Source of the DNA: Ridgeia piscesae
Taxonomy: Eukaryota > Annelida > Polychaeta > Sabellida > Siboglinidae
Reading direction: 5' to 3'
NCBI GenBank assembly: GCA_025642075.2
Contig: JAODUO010001585.1
Coordinates: 1 to 64,000, forward strand
Length of the DNA stretch: 64,000 nt
Positions within the stretch are counted from its first letter, which is position 1, and the number at the start of each line of letters is the position of its first letter. The notes below the pieces were generated by a model, which searched no databases, was not told where the DNA came from, and saw only the letters and a list, made by a program, of their open reading frames with translations. Made by a program: the position numbers and the translations under genes. Shown here in pieces: positions 44,501-59,200 of this stretch.

Positions 44501-47500
44501 CCTGGTTCCCTTGTACAGTGGGAGGTCTAGCTCTTGCACTGCTCGTCCTCCTGGTTCCCTTGTACAGGGAGAGGTCTAGCTCTTAAACTGCTCGTCCTCC
44601 TGGTTCCCTTGTACAGTGGGAGGTCTAGCTCTTGCACTGCTCGTCCTCCTGGTTCCCTTGTACAGGGAGAGGTCTAGCTCTTACACTGCTCGTCCTCCTG
44701 GTTCCCTTGTACAGGGAGAGGTCTAGTTCTTGCACTGCTCGTCCTCCTGGTTCCTTTGTACAGGGCGGGGTCTAGCTCTTACACTGCTCGTCCTCCTGGT
44801 TCCTTTGTACAGGGAGAGGTCTAGCTCTTACACTGCTCGTCCTCCTGGTTCCCTTGTACAGGGAGAGGTCTAGTTCTTGCACTGCTCGTCCTCCTGGTTC
44901 CTTTGTACAGGGAGAGGTCTAGCTCTTACACTGCTCGTCCTCCTGGTTCCTTTGTACAGGGAGAGGTCTAGTTCTTGCACTGCTCGTCCTCCTGGTTCCT
45001 TTGTACAGGGAGAGGTCTAGCTCTTACACTGCTCGTCCTCCTGGTTCCCTTGTACAGGGAGAGGTCTAGTTCTTGCACTGCTCGTCCTCCTGGTTCCTTT
45101 GTACAGGGAGAGGTCTAGCTCTTGCACTGCTCGTCCTCCTTGTTCCCTTGTACAGGGAGAGGTCTAGCTCTTGCACTGCTCGTCCTCCTGGTTCCCTTGT
45201 ACAGGGAGAGGTCTAGTTCTTGCACTGCTCGTCCTCCTTGTTCCCTTGTACAGGGAGAGGTCTAGCTCTTGCACTGCTCGTCCTCCTGGTTCCCTTGTAC
45301 AGTGGGAGGTCTAGCTCTTGCACTGCTCGTCCTCCTGGTTCCCTTGTACAGGGAGAGGTCTAGCTCTTGCACTGCTCGTCCTCCTGGTTCCCTTGTACAG
45401 GGAGAGGTCTAGCTCTTACACTGCTCGTCCTCCTGGTTCCCTTGTACAGGGAGAGGTCTAGCTCTTACACTGCTCGTCCTCCTGGTTCCCTTGTACAGGG
45501 AGAGGTCTAGCTCTTAAACTGCTCGTCCTCCTGGTTCCCTTGTACAGTGGGAGGTCTAGCTCTTGCACTGCTCGTCCTCCTGGTTCCCTTGTACAGGGAG
45601 AGGTCTAGCTCTTAAACTGCTCGTCCTCCTGGTTCCCTTGTACAGTGGGAGGTCTAGCTCTTAAACTGCTCGTCCTCTTGGTTCCCTTGTACAGTGGGAG
45701 GTCTAGCTCTTGCACTGCTCGTCCTCCTGGTTCCCTTGTACAGGGAGAGGTCTAGCTCTTAAACTGCTCGTCCTCCTGGTTCCCTTGTACAGTGGGAGGT
45801 CTAGCTCTTAAACTGCTCGTCCTCCTGGTTCCCTTGTACAGTGGGAGGTCTAGCTCTTGCACTGCTCGTCCTCCTGGTTCCCTTGTACAGGGAGAGGTCT
45901 AGCTCTTAAACTGCTCGTCCTCCTGGTTCCCTTGTACAGTGGGAGGTCTAGCTCTTGCACTGCTCGTCCTCCTGGTTCCCTTGTACAGGGAGAGGTCTAG
46001 CTCTTAAACTGCTCGTCCTCCTGGTTCCCTTGTACAGTGGGAGGTCTAGCTCTTGCACTGCTCGTCCTCCTGGTTCCCTTGTACAGGGAGAGGTCTAGCT
46101 CTTAAACTGCTCGTCCTCCTGGTTCCCTTGTACAGTGGGAGGTCTAGCTCTTGCACTGCTCGTCCTCCTGGTTCCCTTGTACAGGGAGAGGTCTAGCTCT
46201 TGCACTGCTCGTCCTCCTGGTTCCCTTGTACAGGGAGAGGTCTAGTTCTTGCACTGCTCGTCCTCCTGGTTCCCTTGTACAGGGAGAGGTCTAGCTCTTA
46301 AACTGCTCGTCCTCCTGGTTCCCTTGTACAGTGGGAGGTCTAGCTCTTGCACTGCTCGTCCTCCTGGTTCCCTTGTACAGGGAGAGGTCTAGCTCTTAAA
46401 CTGCTCGTCCTCCTGGTTCCCTTGTACAGTGGGAGGTCTAGCTCTTGCACTGCTCGTCCTCCTGGTTCCCTTGTACAGGGAGAGGTCTAGCTCTTGCACT
46501 GCTCGTCCTCCTGGTTCCCTTGTACAGGGAGAGGTCTAGTTCTTGCACTGCTCGTCCTCCTGGTTCCCTTGTACAGGGAGAGGTCTAGCTCTTAAACTGC
46601 TCGTCCTCCTGGTTCCCTTGTACAGGGGAGGTCTAGCTCTTGCACTGCTCGTCCTCCTGGTTCCCTTGTACAGGGAGAGGTCTAGCTCTTAAACTGCTCG
46701 TCCTCCTGGTTCCCTTGTACAGTGGGAGGTCTAGCTCTTGCACTGCTCGTCCTCCTGGTTCCCTTGTACAGGGAGAGGTCTAGCTCTTGCACTGCTCGTC
46801 CTCCTGGTTCCCTTGTACAGGGAGAGGTCTAGTTCTTGCACTGCTCGTCCTCCTGGTTCACTTGTACAGGGAGAGGTCTAGCTCTTAAACTGCTCGTCCT
46901 CCTGGTTCCCTTGTACAGGGAGAGGTCTAGCTCTTGCACTGCTCGTCCTCCTGGTTCCCTTGTACAGGGAGAGGTCTAGCTCTTACACTGCTCGTCCTCC
47001 TGGTTCCTTTGTACAGGGAGAGGTCTAGCTCTTACACTGCTCGTCCTCCTGGTTCCCTTGTACAGGGAGAGGTCTAGCTCTTACACTGCTCGTCCTCCTG
47101 GTTCCCTTGTACAGGGAGAGGTCTAGCTCTTACACTGCTCGTCCTCCTGGTTCCCTTGTACAGGGAGAGGTCTAGCTCTTGCACTGCTCGTCCTCCTGGT
47201 TCCCTTGTACAGGGAGAGGTCTAGCTCTTACACTGCTCGTCCTCCTGGTTCCTTTGTACAGGGAGAGGTCTAGCTCTTACACTGCTCGTCCTCCTGGTTC
47301 CCTTGTACAGGGAGAGGTCTAGCTCTTACACTGCTCGTCCTCCTGGTTCTTGTACAGGGAGAGGTCTAGCTCTTACACTGCTGTCCTCCTGGTTCCCTTG
47401 TACAGGGAGAGGTCTAGTCTCTTACACTGCTTTGTCCTCCTGGTTCCCTTGTACAGGGAGAGGTCTAGCTCTTAAACTGCTCATCCTCCTGGTTCCCTTG

Positions 47501-48262
47501 TACAGGGAGAGGTCTAGCTCTACACTGCTCGTCCCTGGTTCCTTGTACAGGGAGAGGTCTAGCTCTTAAACTGCTCGTCCTCCTGGTTCCCTTGTACAGG
47601 GAGAGGTCTAGCTCTTACACTGCTCGCCTCCTGGTTCCCTTGCACAGGGAGAGGTCTAGCTCTTAAACTGCTCGTCCTCCTGGTTCCCTTGTACAGGAGA
47701 GGTCTAGCTCTTACACTGCTCGTCTCCTGGTTCCTTGTACAGGGAGAGGTCTAGCTCTTATACTGCTCGTCCTCCTGGTTCCCTTTGTACAGGGAGAGGT
47801 CTAGCTCTTGCACTGCTCATCCTCCTGGTTCCCTTGTACAGGGAGAGGTCTAGCTCTTAAACTGCTCGTCCTCCTGGTTCCCTTGTACAGGGAGAGGTCT
47901 AGCTCTTGCACTGCTCGTCCTCCTGGTTCCCTTGTACAGGGAGAGGTCTAGCTCTTAAACTGCTCGTCCTCCTGGTTCCCCTGTACAGGGAGAGGTCTAG
48001 CTCTTACACTGCTCGTCCTCCTTGTTCCCTTGTACAGGGGAGGTCTAGCTCTTACACTGCTCGTCCTCCTGGTTCCTTTGTACAGGGAGAGGTCTAGCTC
48101 TTAAACTGCTCGTCCTCCTGGTTCCCCTGTACAGGGAGAGGTCTAGCTCTTACACTGCTCGTCCTCCTGGTTCCCTTGTACAGTGGGAGGTCTAGCTCTT
48201 ACACTGCTCGTCCTCCTGGTTCCCTTGTACAGTGGGAGGTCTAGCTCTTATACAGCTCTTTA
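41575..48262. repeat. 49-bp minisatellite, ~6.7 kb, ~136 copies
   Basis: Unit phase 49 bp: GCTCTTACACTGCTCGTCCT then CCTGGTTCCCTTGTACAGGG and AGAGGTCTA. Variants are TTGCAC/TTAAAC for TTACAC, CAGTGGGAG for CAGGGAGAG, and CCTTTG for CCCTTG. Indel-rich decayed copies lie at ~47340-47760. A block of 29 units is duplicated. Lies between the converging genes. Confidence 0.98.
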
Positions 48263-49720
48263 TCCAGCTCTTCCTCCAGGTTTCACAAAACAAATGTTTC
48301 TTCCAGCTGGTCATACATGAATGTCTAAAATTTGGCACCTCGAACATGATGTGCGTAGAAGCTAAATTTTAACACCCCCTCATACACTGGATGCTGCAAC
48401 CTCGGTAATTCACTCGCCTGTCACCCCACTCACTAGATCTCTCATCTGTCTTCTCTCTACATCAGCTCGATTATTGTTAGATTTCTTAATCACACCATAC
48501 ATTTACCTAAATTTGTTCTTCATAGTCAACCCTCGCTTTATGATCACCTCAGTAATATCTCCACCTCCCAATTAAGGTTCACCCTACAAGTCAGGTCGAC
48601 CTTAATAGAGAAATGTTTCCTATCGACCAAAGTACCTCATGACAGAAAACAAATCCATTTTCTAGTTAATATCACCTCAAAACCAGGAAATAAATTCTAT
48701 GATGACTGGATAACAACAGTTACTAGACATGTGATATTGACATACACCATATTTGTGCTTTCCATAGGCGGCCATTATAGCATTTCCTTCACTGCCTGCC
48801 AGGTTTTTCTATTGTGGTATTTATATTTTATTCAGAAATTAATTAGCCTTCATTAACGCACATGCTAAATAAAATTCGTAAAATTTTTATATTTAATTTT
48901 CCCACAATCAAATCTAACCTAATATCCCTTAATTTCTGCTAAAACAAAACACTGATTTGCCCAGATGACATCACCAATCACAATGATGTCCGTATTTATA
49001 CGCAGAAAAACACCAACTGACATCTGTCTTCATTTGACAGCTCTGATAGCAAGGGGCATAGATACATCATTTCTACTCACTCAACTGTAAAGAAATCATT
49101 TCTACTAGGTACTCTTTTGTTGGGTAACAGCTGACAATCACTTTACTGTGGTCTTACGTCTACTGAGATAATGGTATGTTGGCATTTGTTACTTGGCCAA
49201 CCGATAACCTGTTAAAACAAATGCTGGCAATGTCTTGGTTAAATAATTTAATAATTAATCTGCTGCGCAATACAATCTTATATAATAAGTAACACATATA
49301 ATTGAAACCACAACTTTTGTTGTAATTCCATTTAAATATTCAAGTGTAAACAGTGACAATTATTTGTGCATTGGACAATCGTACGGAGATCAGAATTCTG
49401 CATACTTACATGCATATATATATTTTATATGTGCATTTCATATCTATATAATAGTGTATATAAATGCACATACATTCTTACATGCACACATGCATGAAAT
49501 CAATCATTATATGATCATTTGTAACAGTGCAAACTGATCACTGTTGATTGATTCTAATAATAATTTAACTAAACACACCTGGTTATTCTGCATATATGAC
49601 ATCCACCCGTATCTGTATATTGCCACTTCACCATGCTTATTTCATTGATATTTATATATGTACACAACCTTCACATCACATGAGCGAACAAACTATCCAA
49701 TGTTCGATACAACAGGTCGA
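48263..49720. other. Intergenic DNA, nothing recognised
   Basis: AT-rich sequence between the 49-bp array and the LINE remnant; no coding signal found on either strand. Confidence 0.5.
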
Positions 49721-49785
49721 CAGCTTAGTACTTGAACCCAAGTTCTGTTGGTCGAGTCTGATGCTGCAGCCATAGAGCCACTGAA

Positions 49786-49858
49786 CTACACACCCCTCAG
49801 TACACACCCCTCAGTACACACCCCTCAGTACACACCCCTCAGTACACACCCCTCAGCA
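49786..49858. repeat. 14-bp tandem repeat
   Basis: Five copies of ACACCCCTCAGTAC directly before the LINE remnant. Confidence 0.95.
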
Positions 49859-50152
49859 GCCAAGACCAGCATGGTGCACACAATCATGGGCGGCTTGGTC
49901 AATCCCACACCCAAGAAAGACACCCTTGTGCCAACCTCCAGAGCAACCAGAGGACATGCTGAGAAGCTCCATTCTCCCGCACCAACTCCTATATGCTTTC
50001 CTTCCACAACACGACTGTGGAATCAGATCCCGGATGTAACCCTCTCTGCCAGTTCCCCTCATGCCTTCAAAACAACCACCGAGGCCTGGCTACGAGCCTC
50101 GCAAGTATTATCTGTCACACACATCACCCACTGTGGACAGTTGGCTGTGTAG
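49859..50152 (+). pseudogene. LINE reverse transcriptase C-terminal remnant
   Basis: Plus-strand frame ending at 50152 with the LINE tail signature CFPSTTRLWNQIPDVTLSAS followed by a Phe-Lys helix (SPHAFKTTTEAWLRASQVL). No polymerase core upstream: a short 5'-truncated copy. Confidence 0.6.
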
Positions 50153-50715
50153 GGATTACCACAGCACCCACGAGTAGAAAAGAGAATGTGACGCACACGA
50201 ACAAATAGCCAGACCTGCAATGACAAGTAGTTACACACTAATGTTTGACACAATCTCTTGTCACTATTGTGACAGCCCCGGCAAGTTTCATGAAATGTTC
50301 ACACACATATATTTTTACAATAAATAGGCTTCAACGTTCATGATCAGTTATTTTGTATCTCCCACATCCATGCATAGATCTCCAACGATACAGGCACTAC
50401 AGCAGGTGTACTAGGATTAATGTAACAGCACACACTGCTGGACCATTTCCCAGCTCAAACATCCAAACTGTGAACTCTGATACAGACAGGTAAAAGTACA
50501 ACACACTTAAAACTTAGTGTAAACAATACTTTTTAAACTCGGTGTAATCAAAATTAATGGCACAATCCCTAAATAGTCTTAAACCCTGAAAACACATTTA
50601 GTTACAAATATCCGTAGAAAATTATGCTATGTTTCATAATGTTTGAAACTTTTAAAACTTAGTGCTGTTTTTATAAACGTAGCTCATTTGTATCTGACTG
50701 TATTGGGCGGAATGT
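50153..50715. other. Intergenic DNA, nothing recognised
   Basis: No gene or repeat recognised before the 27-bp array. Confidence 0.5.
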
Positions 50716-52311
50716 TCAGTTAGCACTGATAACAAAGTTGACAGCTCTAGCACTGATAACAAAGTCGACAGCTCTAGCACTGATAACAAAGTCGACAGTC
50801 TAGCACTGATAACAAAGTCGACAGCTCTAGCACTGATAACAAAGTCGACAGCTCTAGCACTGATGACAAAGTCGACAGCTCTAGCACTGATAACAAAGTC
50901 GACAGTCTAGCACTGATAACAAAGTCGACAGCTCTAGCACTGATAACAAAGTTGACAGCTCTAGCACTGATGACAAAGTTGACAGCTCTAGCACTGATAA
51001 CAAAGTCCACAGCTCTAGCACTGATAACAAAGTCGACAGTCTAGCACTGATAACAAAGTCGACAGCTCTAGCACTGATGACAAAGTCAACAGCTCTAGCA
51101 CTGATAACAAAGTTGACAGCTCTAGCACTGATAACAAAGTCCACAGCTCTAGCACTGATAACAAAGTCGACAGTCTAGCACTGATAACAAAGTCAACAGC
51201 TCTAGCACTGATAACAAAGTTGACAGCTCTAGCACTGATGACAAAGTTGACAGCTCTAGCACTGATAACAAAGTCCACAGCTCTAGCACTGATAACAAAG
51301 TCGACAGTCTAGCACTGATAACAAAGTCGACAGCTCTAGCACTGATAACAAAGTTGACAGCTCTAGCACTGATGACAAAGTTGACAGCTCTAGCACTGAT
51401 AACAAAGTCGACAGTCTAGCACTGATGACAAAGTCGACAGCTCTAGCACTGATGACAAAGTCGACAGCTCTAGCACTGATGACAAAGTTGACAGCTCTAG
51501 CACTGATAACAAAGTTGACAGCTCTAGCACTGATAACAAAGTCCACAGCTCTAGCACTGATAACAAAGTCGACAGTCTAGCACTGATAACAAAGTCCACA
51601 GCTCTAGCACTGATGACAAAGTCGACAGCTCTAGCACTGATAACAAAGTCGACAGTCTAGCACTGATAACAAAGTTGACAGCTCTAGCACTGATAACAAA
51701 GTCGACAGCTCTAGCACTGATAACAAAGTCGACAGCTCTAGCACTGATAACAAAGTTGACAGCTCTAGCACTGATGACAAAGTTGACAGCTCTAGCACTG
51801 ATGACAAAGTCGACAGCTCTAGCACTGATGACAAACTCGACAGCTCTAGCACTGATGACAAACTCGACAGCTCTAGCACTGATGACAAAGTCGACAGCTC
51901 TAGCACTGATGACAATGTCGACAGCTCTAGCACTGATAACAAAGTCGACAGCTCTAGCACTGATGACAAAGTCGACAGCTCTAGCACTGATAACAAAGTC
52001 GACAGCTCTAGCACTGATGACAAAGTTGACAGCTCTAGCACTGATAACAAAGTCGACAGTTCTAGCACAGATAACAAAGTCGACAGCTCTAGCACTGATA
52101 ACAAAGTCGACAGCTCTAGCACTGATGACAAAGTCGACAGCTCTAGCACTGATAACAAAGTTGACAGCTCTAGCACTGATAACAAAGTCGACAGCTCTAG
52201 CACTGATGACAACGTTGACAGCTCTAGCACTGATGACAAAGTCGACAGCTCTAGCACTGATAACAAAGTCGACAGCTCTAGCACTGATAACAAAGTCGAC
52301 AGCTCTAGGAG
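50716..52311. repeat. 27-bp minisatellite (~59 copies) with 134-bp higher-order repeat
   Basis: Unit GCTCTAGCACTGATAACAAA then GTCGACA; ATAAC/ATGAC and GTC/GTT variants alternate. In the left half a 26-bp unit (GACAGTCTAGC, one base lost) recurs about every 134 bp (4 x 27 + 26). The right half (51661-52310) is pure 27-bp, so it is open in several frames on both strands as a 9-residue repeat. Confidence 0.97.
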
Positions 52312-53228
<917 letters not shown>

Positions 53229-53397
53229 TCATGGTTGACAATTGTCCACATACGCACCTTTGTGTTTACCGAGTCGCCCAATTCTCTGAGGAGCCAAGGT
53301 CAACAAGGTCAAGATGGCAAGGATGGCAAAACCAGCGGGAACAAAGGTCATTACGTTGCGGTAAAACCAGATGCAGTCCGAACAACAGACCACACCC
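53229..53397 (-). CDS. MFSD12: MFSD12 last exon
   Basis: 169 nt: [20 protein letters not shown] and a final hydrophobic helix, stop TGA at 53231-53229. Acceptor TTTCAG. Confidence 0.9.
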
Positions 53398-55685
53398 CTG
53401 AAACAAATGGTGTTTTATTGTTCTTATTAATAGGTCTATTCAACTCCCTGTTTATGGACTCTTCTTCACTGTGTCAATGCCAGTGAGCCATTTCAAATTT
53501 TCTGCCAAGCTCCAGTTTTGCCAAGAAATGCAACATATACTGGCATTGGCTGGTGTCCATGACACCTTTTAAATTGACCAATCAGATAAGTCTTTACAGA
53601 AGGGAGGTGTTCAGCTGCTAATTTGACAATTACACTAGATTTGCATTAGGTTGATGGCAATAATAAACCAGAAGTAGTTACCAAAACACAAATTTGTGTA
53701 TGGTTACTATAACCAAAAACACATATATAAGTGGAAATCAGTTCTATATTGTGTCATGTTACTATTATTACGGATTTTGAACTGAATCAAAAATAGTCTG
53801 CTGTTAAGGAACTGCAAAGGTCACACAGTGATATTTGCACAAAAAAGACGTAGTACTTCTTGTATGTCAGCACAGTTTTGGCCGGCACTGAAACAATTGA
53901 GCACTAAGTAGAACAATTCTGAAATCCACTCTCGCCTGTGTTGTGTCTGACAAAATCCCAACATCTTTCTTAAAATGACCGTCCACTGTTCTGCAGTCTC
54001 ACAGAAAATGGAGTCAATTTTAGTCAGATATAAAATCAATTAATCTGACACCATTCCATGAATGAATTGTAGAATAGATTAGAAAAAATAATTCAAGACA
54101 ATTTTGCAGAAATACATTAATGGAGACATACAAGGCTCCATGTAATAACGGAAAGCTTCTTCTAAATACACTTTCTCTCTTTACTTTTGATAACCAACAG
54201 AACATCGACTTTAATAATTACCGTTCGTAAAATAAAAATACCAAAAACGTAAGCTGAAAAAACAACAAGTAACTACATTTTCTGGGAAATTTATCGACTC
54301 TGAGATTGATCAACCCTTTTGTCTTAATGCACCTCTGAGCCTGGTTTCTAAGGATTTAAGGGAATATTATTATTTGTCAAAGGCACTTTGTAAATGGTTA
54401 TTTGCTATGAAAATAAGTTACATCTGGGGCTGAAGCCAGAGTGCCTACCTGCATGGATGTAGATGTTGTATTACAAGGACAGCTATCCCGTTTGACAACT
54501 TGTCAGTGAAGCTCAGTGCGCCATATACAAAAGCACCACTTGACTGAAAATGGCAAAAGAAGGTGGCGCTAAAACAAGGTGATGCAACAGAGAAGGTCAC
54601 ATAAACAAGGTGACGTAAACAACAAAATTATGTAAACAAGAAAGTGATAAAACAACAAAGTGATTCAAAAATTAAAGGCACAAAATTCTGGTAGTCTGTT
54701 TCATTTCATTATATGATGAATACATTTATTTCAGGTAAAAAAACATAGTTGACACATACACATAAAAAGCCTTTAAAAATTAAATATGTTAAACAATGAG
54801 TAGATAAAAATTAACTAAGGTTATAAGTTAGATAAGTGTAAAAGTGTAGTATAACAATTAAAATAATGAGCTATATATATGAATGTATAATAAATATGTA
54901 ATGTATACATGTAGATAAACACCATTTAAAAAGTAAAAAATTGAATGGATAAAATAAATAAATTGATGAGTTATATAAACAAATTAATAACTTAAAAAAC
55001 TAATAATAATAAACATATATGCAAGATATGATATCATTTTTACTGGTTTACATTGTACAGTGATTTGGACCAGCTACTCCACATTACACCGTACACTTGT
55101 CAGTTTTGGCAGGAAGTGTTAGTTCCAAGCAACACTGGCTGCCTAGTACTTGAATGCTATTCTTAAAATCTCAGAAGGTGAACGTGGTTTTTGGCTTATT
55201 AAATGCAATTTGGACAAGCAGTACGTATTGTCTTCAGCACGTTTATTCTCGTATTAACATGAACATTATAATTAAAAACAATTTAAAAGAAATTTGGAAC
55301 ATCTATCTACACATTAATATCTTCAGAACACATTACTTACAACATTGTCACCAATGAGGTCAGCTGTCATTGAGAGTGCTGTCACCAGGACAGTGCTGGT
55401 GCCAATGCCAAGCAGCACGGCCATTGCAAACACCTGCCACAAGGAGGCAGCACTGAGGAACCAGGTCCACACCGAGTAGCCAATGACTGTCATTGCTCCA
55501 AGGACATATGTAACCTACCAACATAAAGTAACCAGTCACAGCCCACGTAACAGGTATATGTAACCTACTGACACAAAGTAGCCAATCACAGCCCACGTAA
55601 CATAGGTGCATGTTATGTTACGATACACTGTACCCTAGGGTAGTCATATAAAAAGGATCAATGTCAGTAGATTGTGTTCTCCACA

Positions 55686-55765
<80 letters not shown>

Positions 55766-56018
55766 TGTGTTTGTGTGTTTGTGTTTGTGTGTTTGTCAGT
55801 GTGTGTATTTATGAATGTGTATTTGTGTGTGTGTGTGTGTCTGTGTGTGTGTGCGTGTGTGTGACACTGTGTGTGACATTGTGTGACACTGTGTGTGACA
55901 CTGTATGTATGTGACACTGTGTGTATGTGACACTGTGTATATGTGACACTGTGTGTGTGTGTGTGACATTGTGTGTGTGAGACATTGTTGTGTGTGTGTG
56001 ACATTGTGTGTGTGTGAC

Positions 56019-56069
<51 letters not shown>

Positions 56070-56070
56070 C

Positions 56071-56124
<54 letters not shown>

Positions 56125-56185
56125 TCGGAGTATGTGTGTGTTTGTCAGTGTGTGTATTTATGAGTGTGCATTTGTGTGTGTTTGT

Positions 56186-56231
<46 letters not shown>

Positions 56232-59200
56232 ACGCACGTGTGTGTGTGTGCGCGCGCACGTGTGTGTGTGTATGTTTGTCAGTGTGTGTGTGTGTGTGTG
56301 TATATGAGTGTGTATTTGTGTGTGTGTGTGTGTTTCAGTTCTTAGATAGTTCACGTTTGTGCCACCAGTGGTTCATTTACAACAGAACAATTGACAGAAC
56401 AGTAATGCTTATATTACTAGTTTATACCGGCAAGTGTTGGTTCTGGATATTAAAGAAATATCCGTATATTGTTCATGATGCTACACAAGTTTCTGCTATG
56501 CCAACTGTCCACTGAATATTGCTGTATAATGCTAAACAAAACAGTTACAAAGTTACCTTTTCAAATAAGTTGTGTTTTGTTTGTACTGCTTGCGTGGAGA
56601 GATTGACAGGACACATGACAACTGTTACCTTTCTTCCCGCACAAATGTTGAGGGACTTCATGACAAGAGAAGACAGGAAACCGCTGACATACACCACCAG
56701 GGGGATGATAGCGATGTAAGACTGCAACATGGACGTTTCATAACAACACGCGTAGCGTGTCGAAAACATTGCAACAAAGAAACCATTCTAAAACAATTGT
56801 TGTGTATAAAAAGACAATTGAAGCAATTTCATTGAAAAGCACTACTGTTATTGAGGGTTGGTTTAAAAGTCAAAAATTACAGCTGGATTACAGTTGCTAG
56901 ATTATGATATTAAAAATATTCAATAATTACAGTAGCAACACTTTATAAGTTAAATTACATAACTGCTGATTCAAAATGCTTCAAAAAATCTGTACCCCTG
57001 AATAAAAAAAAAATTACAATGTTATAAGTCTCAACTCAAATTATATGCAAATTATTATGTAAACTGGAGTGGATCTTAGATGAATATATCATTATATGCA
57101 TTCTTGATGTTGAGAGATGCTGACTGGATCTCGGGCCAACAATGACATAAAAACTAAAATAAGGATATACTTTTATATAAGATAATACTATACTATTAAA
57201 AGTATTCACCATTAAACTGACATTCACAACAGCAAAAAAGAAATACAAATTTGCAGTTGTTTGTGATGCAGGAATTATGGCAGGATTAGCCTCGATTACC
57301 CAGGCTCCGTGAGGTAGCAGCACTTTTTAGCTGGATAACATTCAAAATCCCGCTAAGTCACCAGGCTATCTTCTCTGGGGTGTCACGCACGTGGGCAAGA
57401 GTCGGTTAAGCAAGACTATAGAAGTGACACCGTAAGAGCTGAGATCCCTGAGAATCACCCACCTTGTCCAGTTTGAGGGAAGACGTCAGATACATCGGCA
57501 GATAGACTTGCGACAGATTGACAACCAGTCGAGAACACATATACAGCAGCGCCACCTGGGGGTAAGATACTGCACTTACAAATCATGTTCGAAGTCACAA
57601 GACTATTGGCAGAATGATTAGTAAACATTCAAAAGGGCACATCTTAACATACACACAGGCTAGGTCCCTGGGTAGATCCGTATATCATGTGATCTTGACG
57701 AGACTGGCTAAATGGTCACTTCATGATTAAAATCATATTGCTTCATTTTGAACAACTTTTAATTGGTCACACTGTAAATAATTTTATAAGTTATTTGATG
57801 ATTTTCTAAAACAAAATAAAACTATGCAGACAAATTTGTACACCTTCCTGAATACTATAGGGTTCCATTTTTTTTATAAAACTAGTTTAACATGAAAACA
57901 ACATTCTAAGTTTAACATACTACCTGTGGCAGTGTTGGTATGGTTCCTGACTGAAACAAATACCGTCATTTGAAGTAACTATCGTAGAAACAAACATTTC
58001 AAGAAAATAATCTTGCGAATAAATAATTTGTCAGGTCAGAAACATGTCCCGAAAACTATGTTGCCAAACCTGATAAAACTGGAATTCCTTCAGCCAGCAG
58101 GACCACTGAAGGGAGTCAGATTTTGGAGCATTGTCTGCATCTGGTTTGACATCGTTCACAGCAACTGTCAAACTGCTTCTGTCATAGGAGATGTCTTCTT
58201 TTGTTCCAATGTGGAAAATGACGCTAAACACTGCTCCCACCACCAGCAACACCAGCACGAGAATCTGACAATGACAAATATACATAACATGTTTAACTAA
58301 TTAATATAAATCCAAAATGTAAACATTACAAACAGGTCATTCATATATGCAGTTATCAATTTAAAAAAGACTTGTTCTCAAATTGAGACAGAAATGTATC
58401 AAACGACTCCATAAAAAATGCATCCATGGGTCACATTTAAGCCAAATTTAAAGTCACAAATCTTTCAAATGTTTTATGTTTCAACACCTGTCATGTGCAC
58501 AGCTGTATCAAGGTTTCAATCAAAGTCAGAGACAAATGTTTCCATCTGGTCAAAATACAACTGTTTCAAACTGATTCAAACACAAATATTTCAAACTGTT
58601 TCCGTCGCTAACATTTCAAAACAAACATATTTCACAAACTGATTCAAAAATGAACATTTAAAACTGACCAATCAGTGATTTACCTGAAAGCGAGGCGCAT
58701 CGGCAGATGTAAGCTCCCTCTGTGTACCTCGAGAGTCAATGCCCAGAAGTAGCCAAGTAACACCGTAGACAAGGATGTTAGACAGTACGGTGAACGTATA
58801 CCTACAACACAACTGATGATTTTAAATAAGTAATTTATTTAAAACCACAGCAATTCAGAATTACACATTCCCTTATTTATGTTAATTAATTTAATAATTG
58901 TAAAAATTTTTATTAATATTATTTTTTATTATATTTATTATATTAATTATATTTATTATATTTATAATATTAATTATTTTTATTATATTTATTATATTTA
59001 TTATATTTATTATATTTATTATATTTATTATATTTATTATATTTATTATATTTATTATATTTATTATATTTATTATATTTATTATATTTATTATATTTTT
59101 TATATTTTTTATATTTTTTATATTAAATTTCTTTTTCAACATGTAAAGTTGTAAACAAGTAACCATGAGTGTTGACGGAAAGTGGGTGAACAGAAGTGCA

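Noticed and set aside
49719..49785. Possible minus-strand tRNA-derived SINE
   Set aside because: A weak B-box-like string (GGGTTCAAG) and a GAGCCACTGAACTAC phrase, but no convincing A-box or tail; left unannotated.
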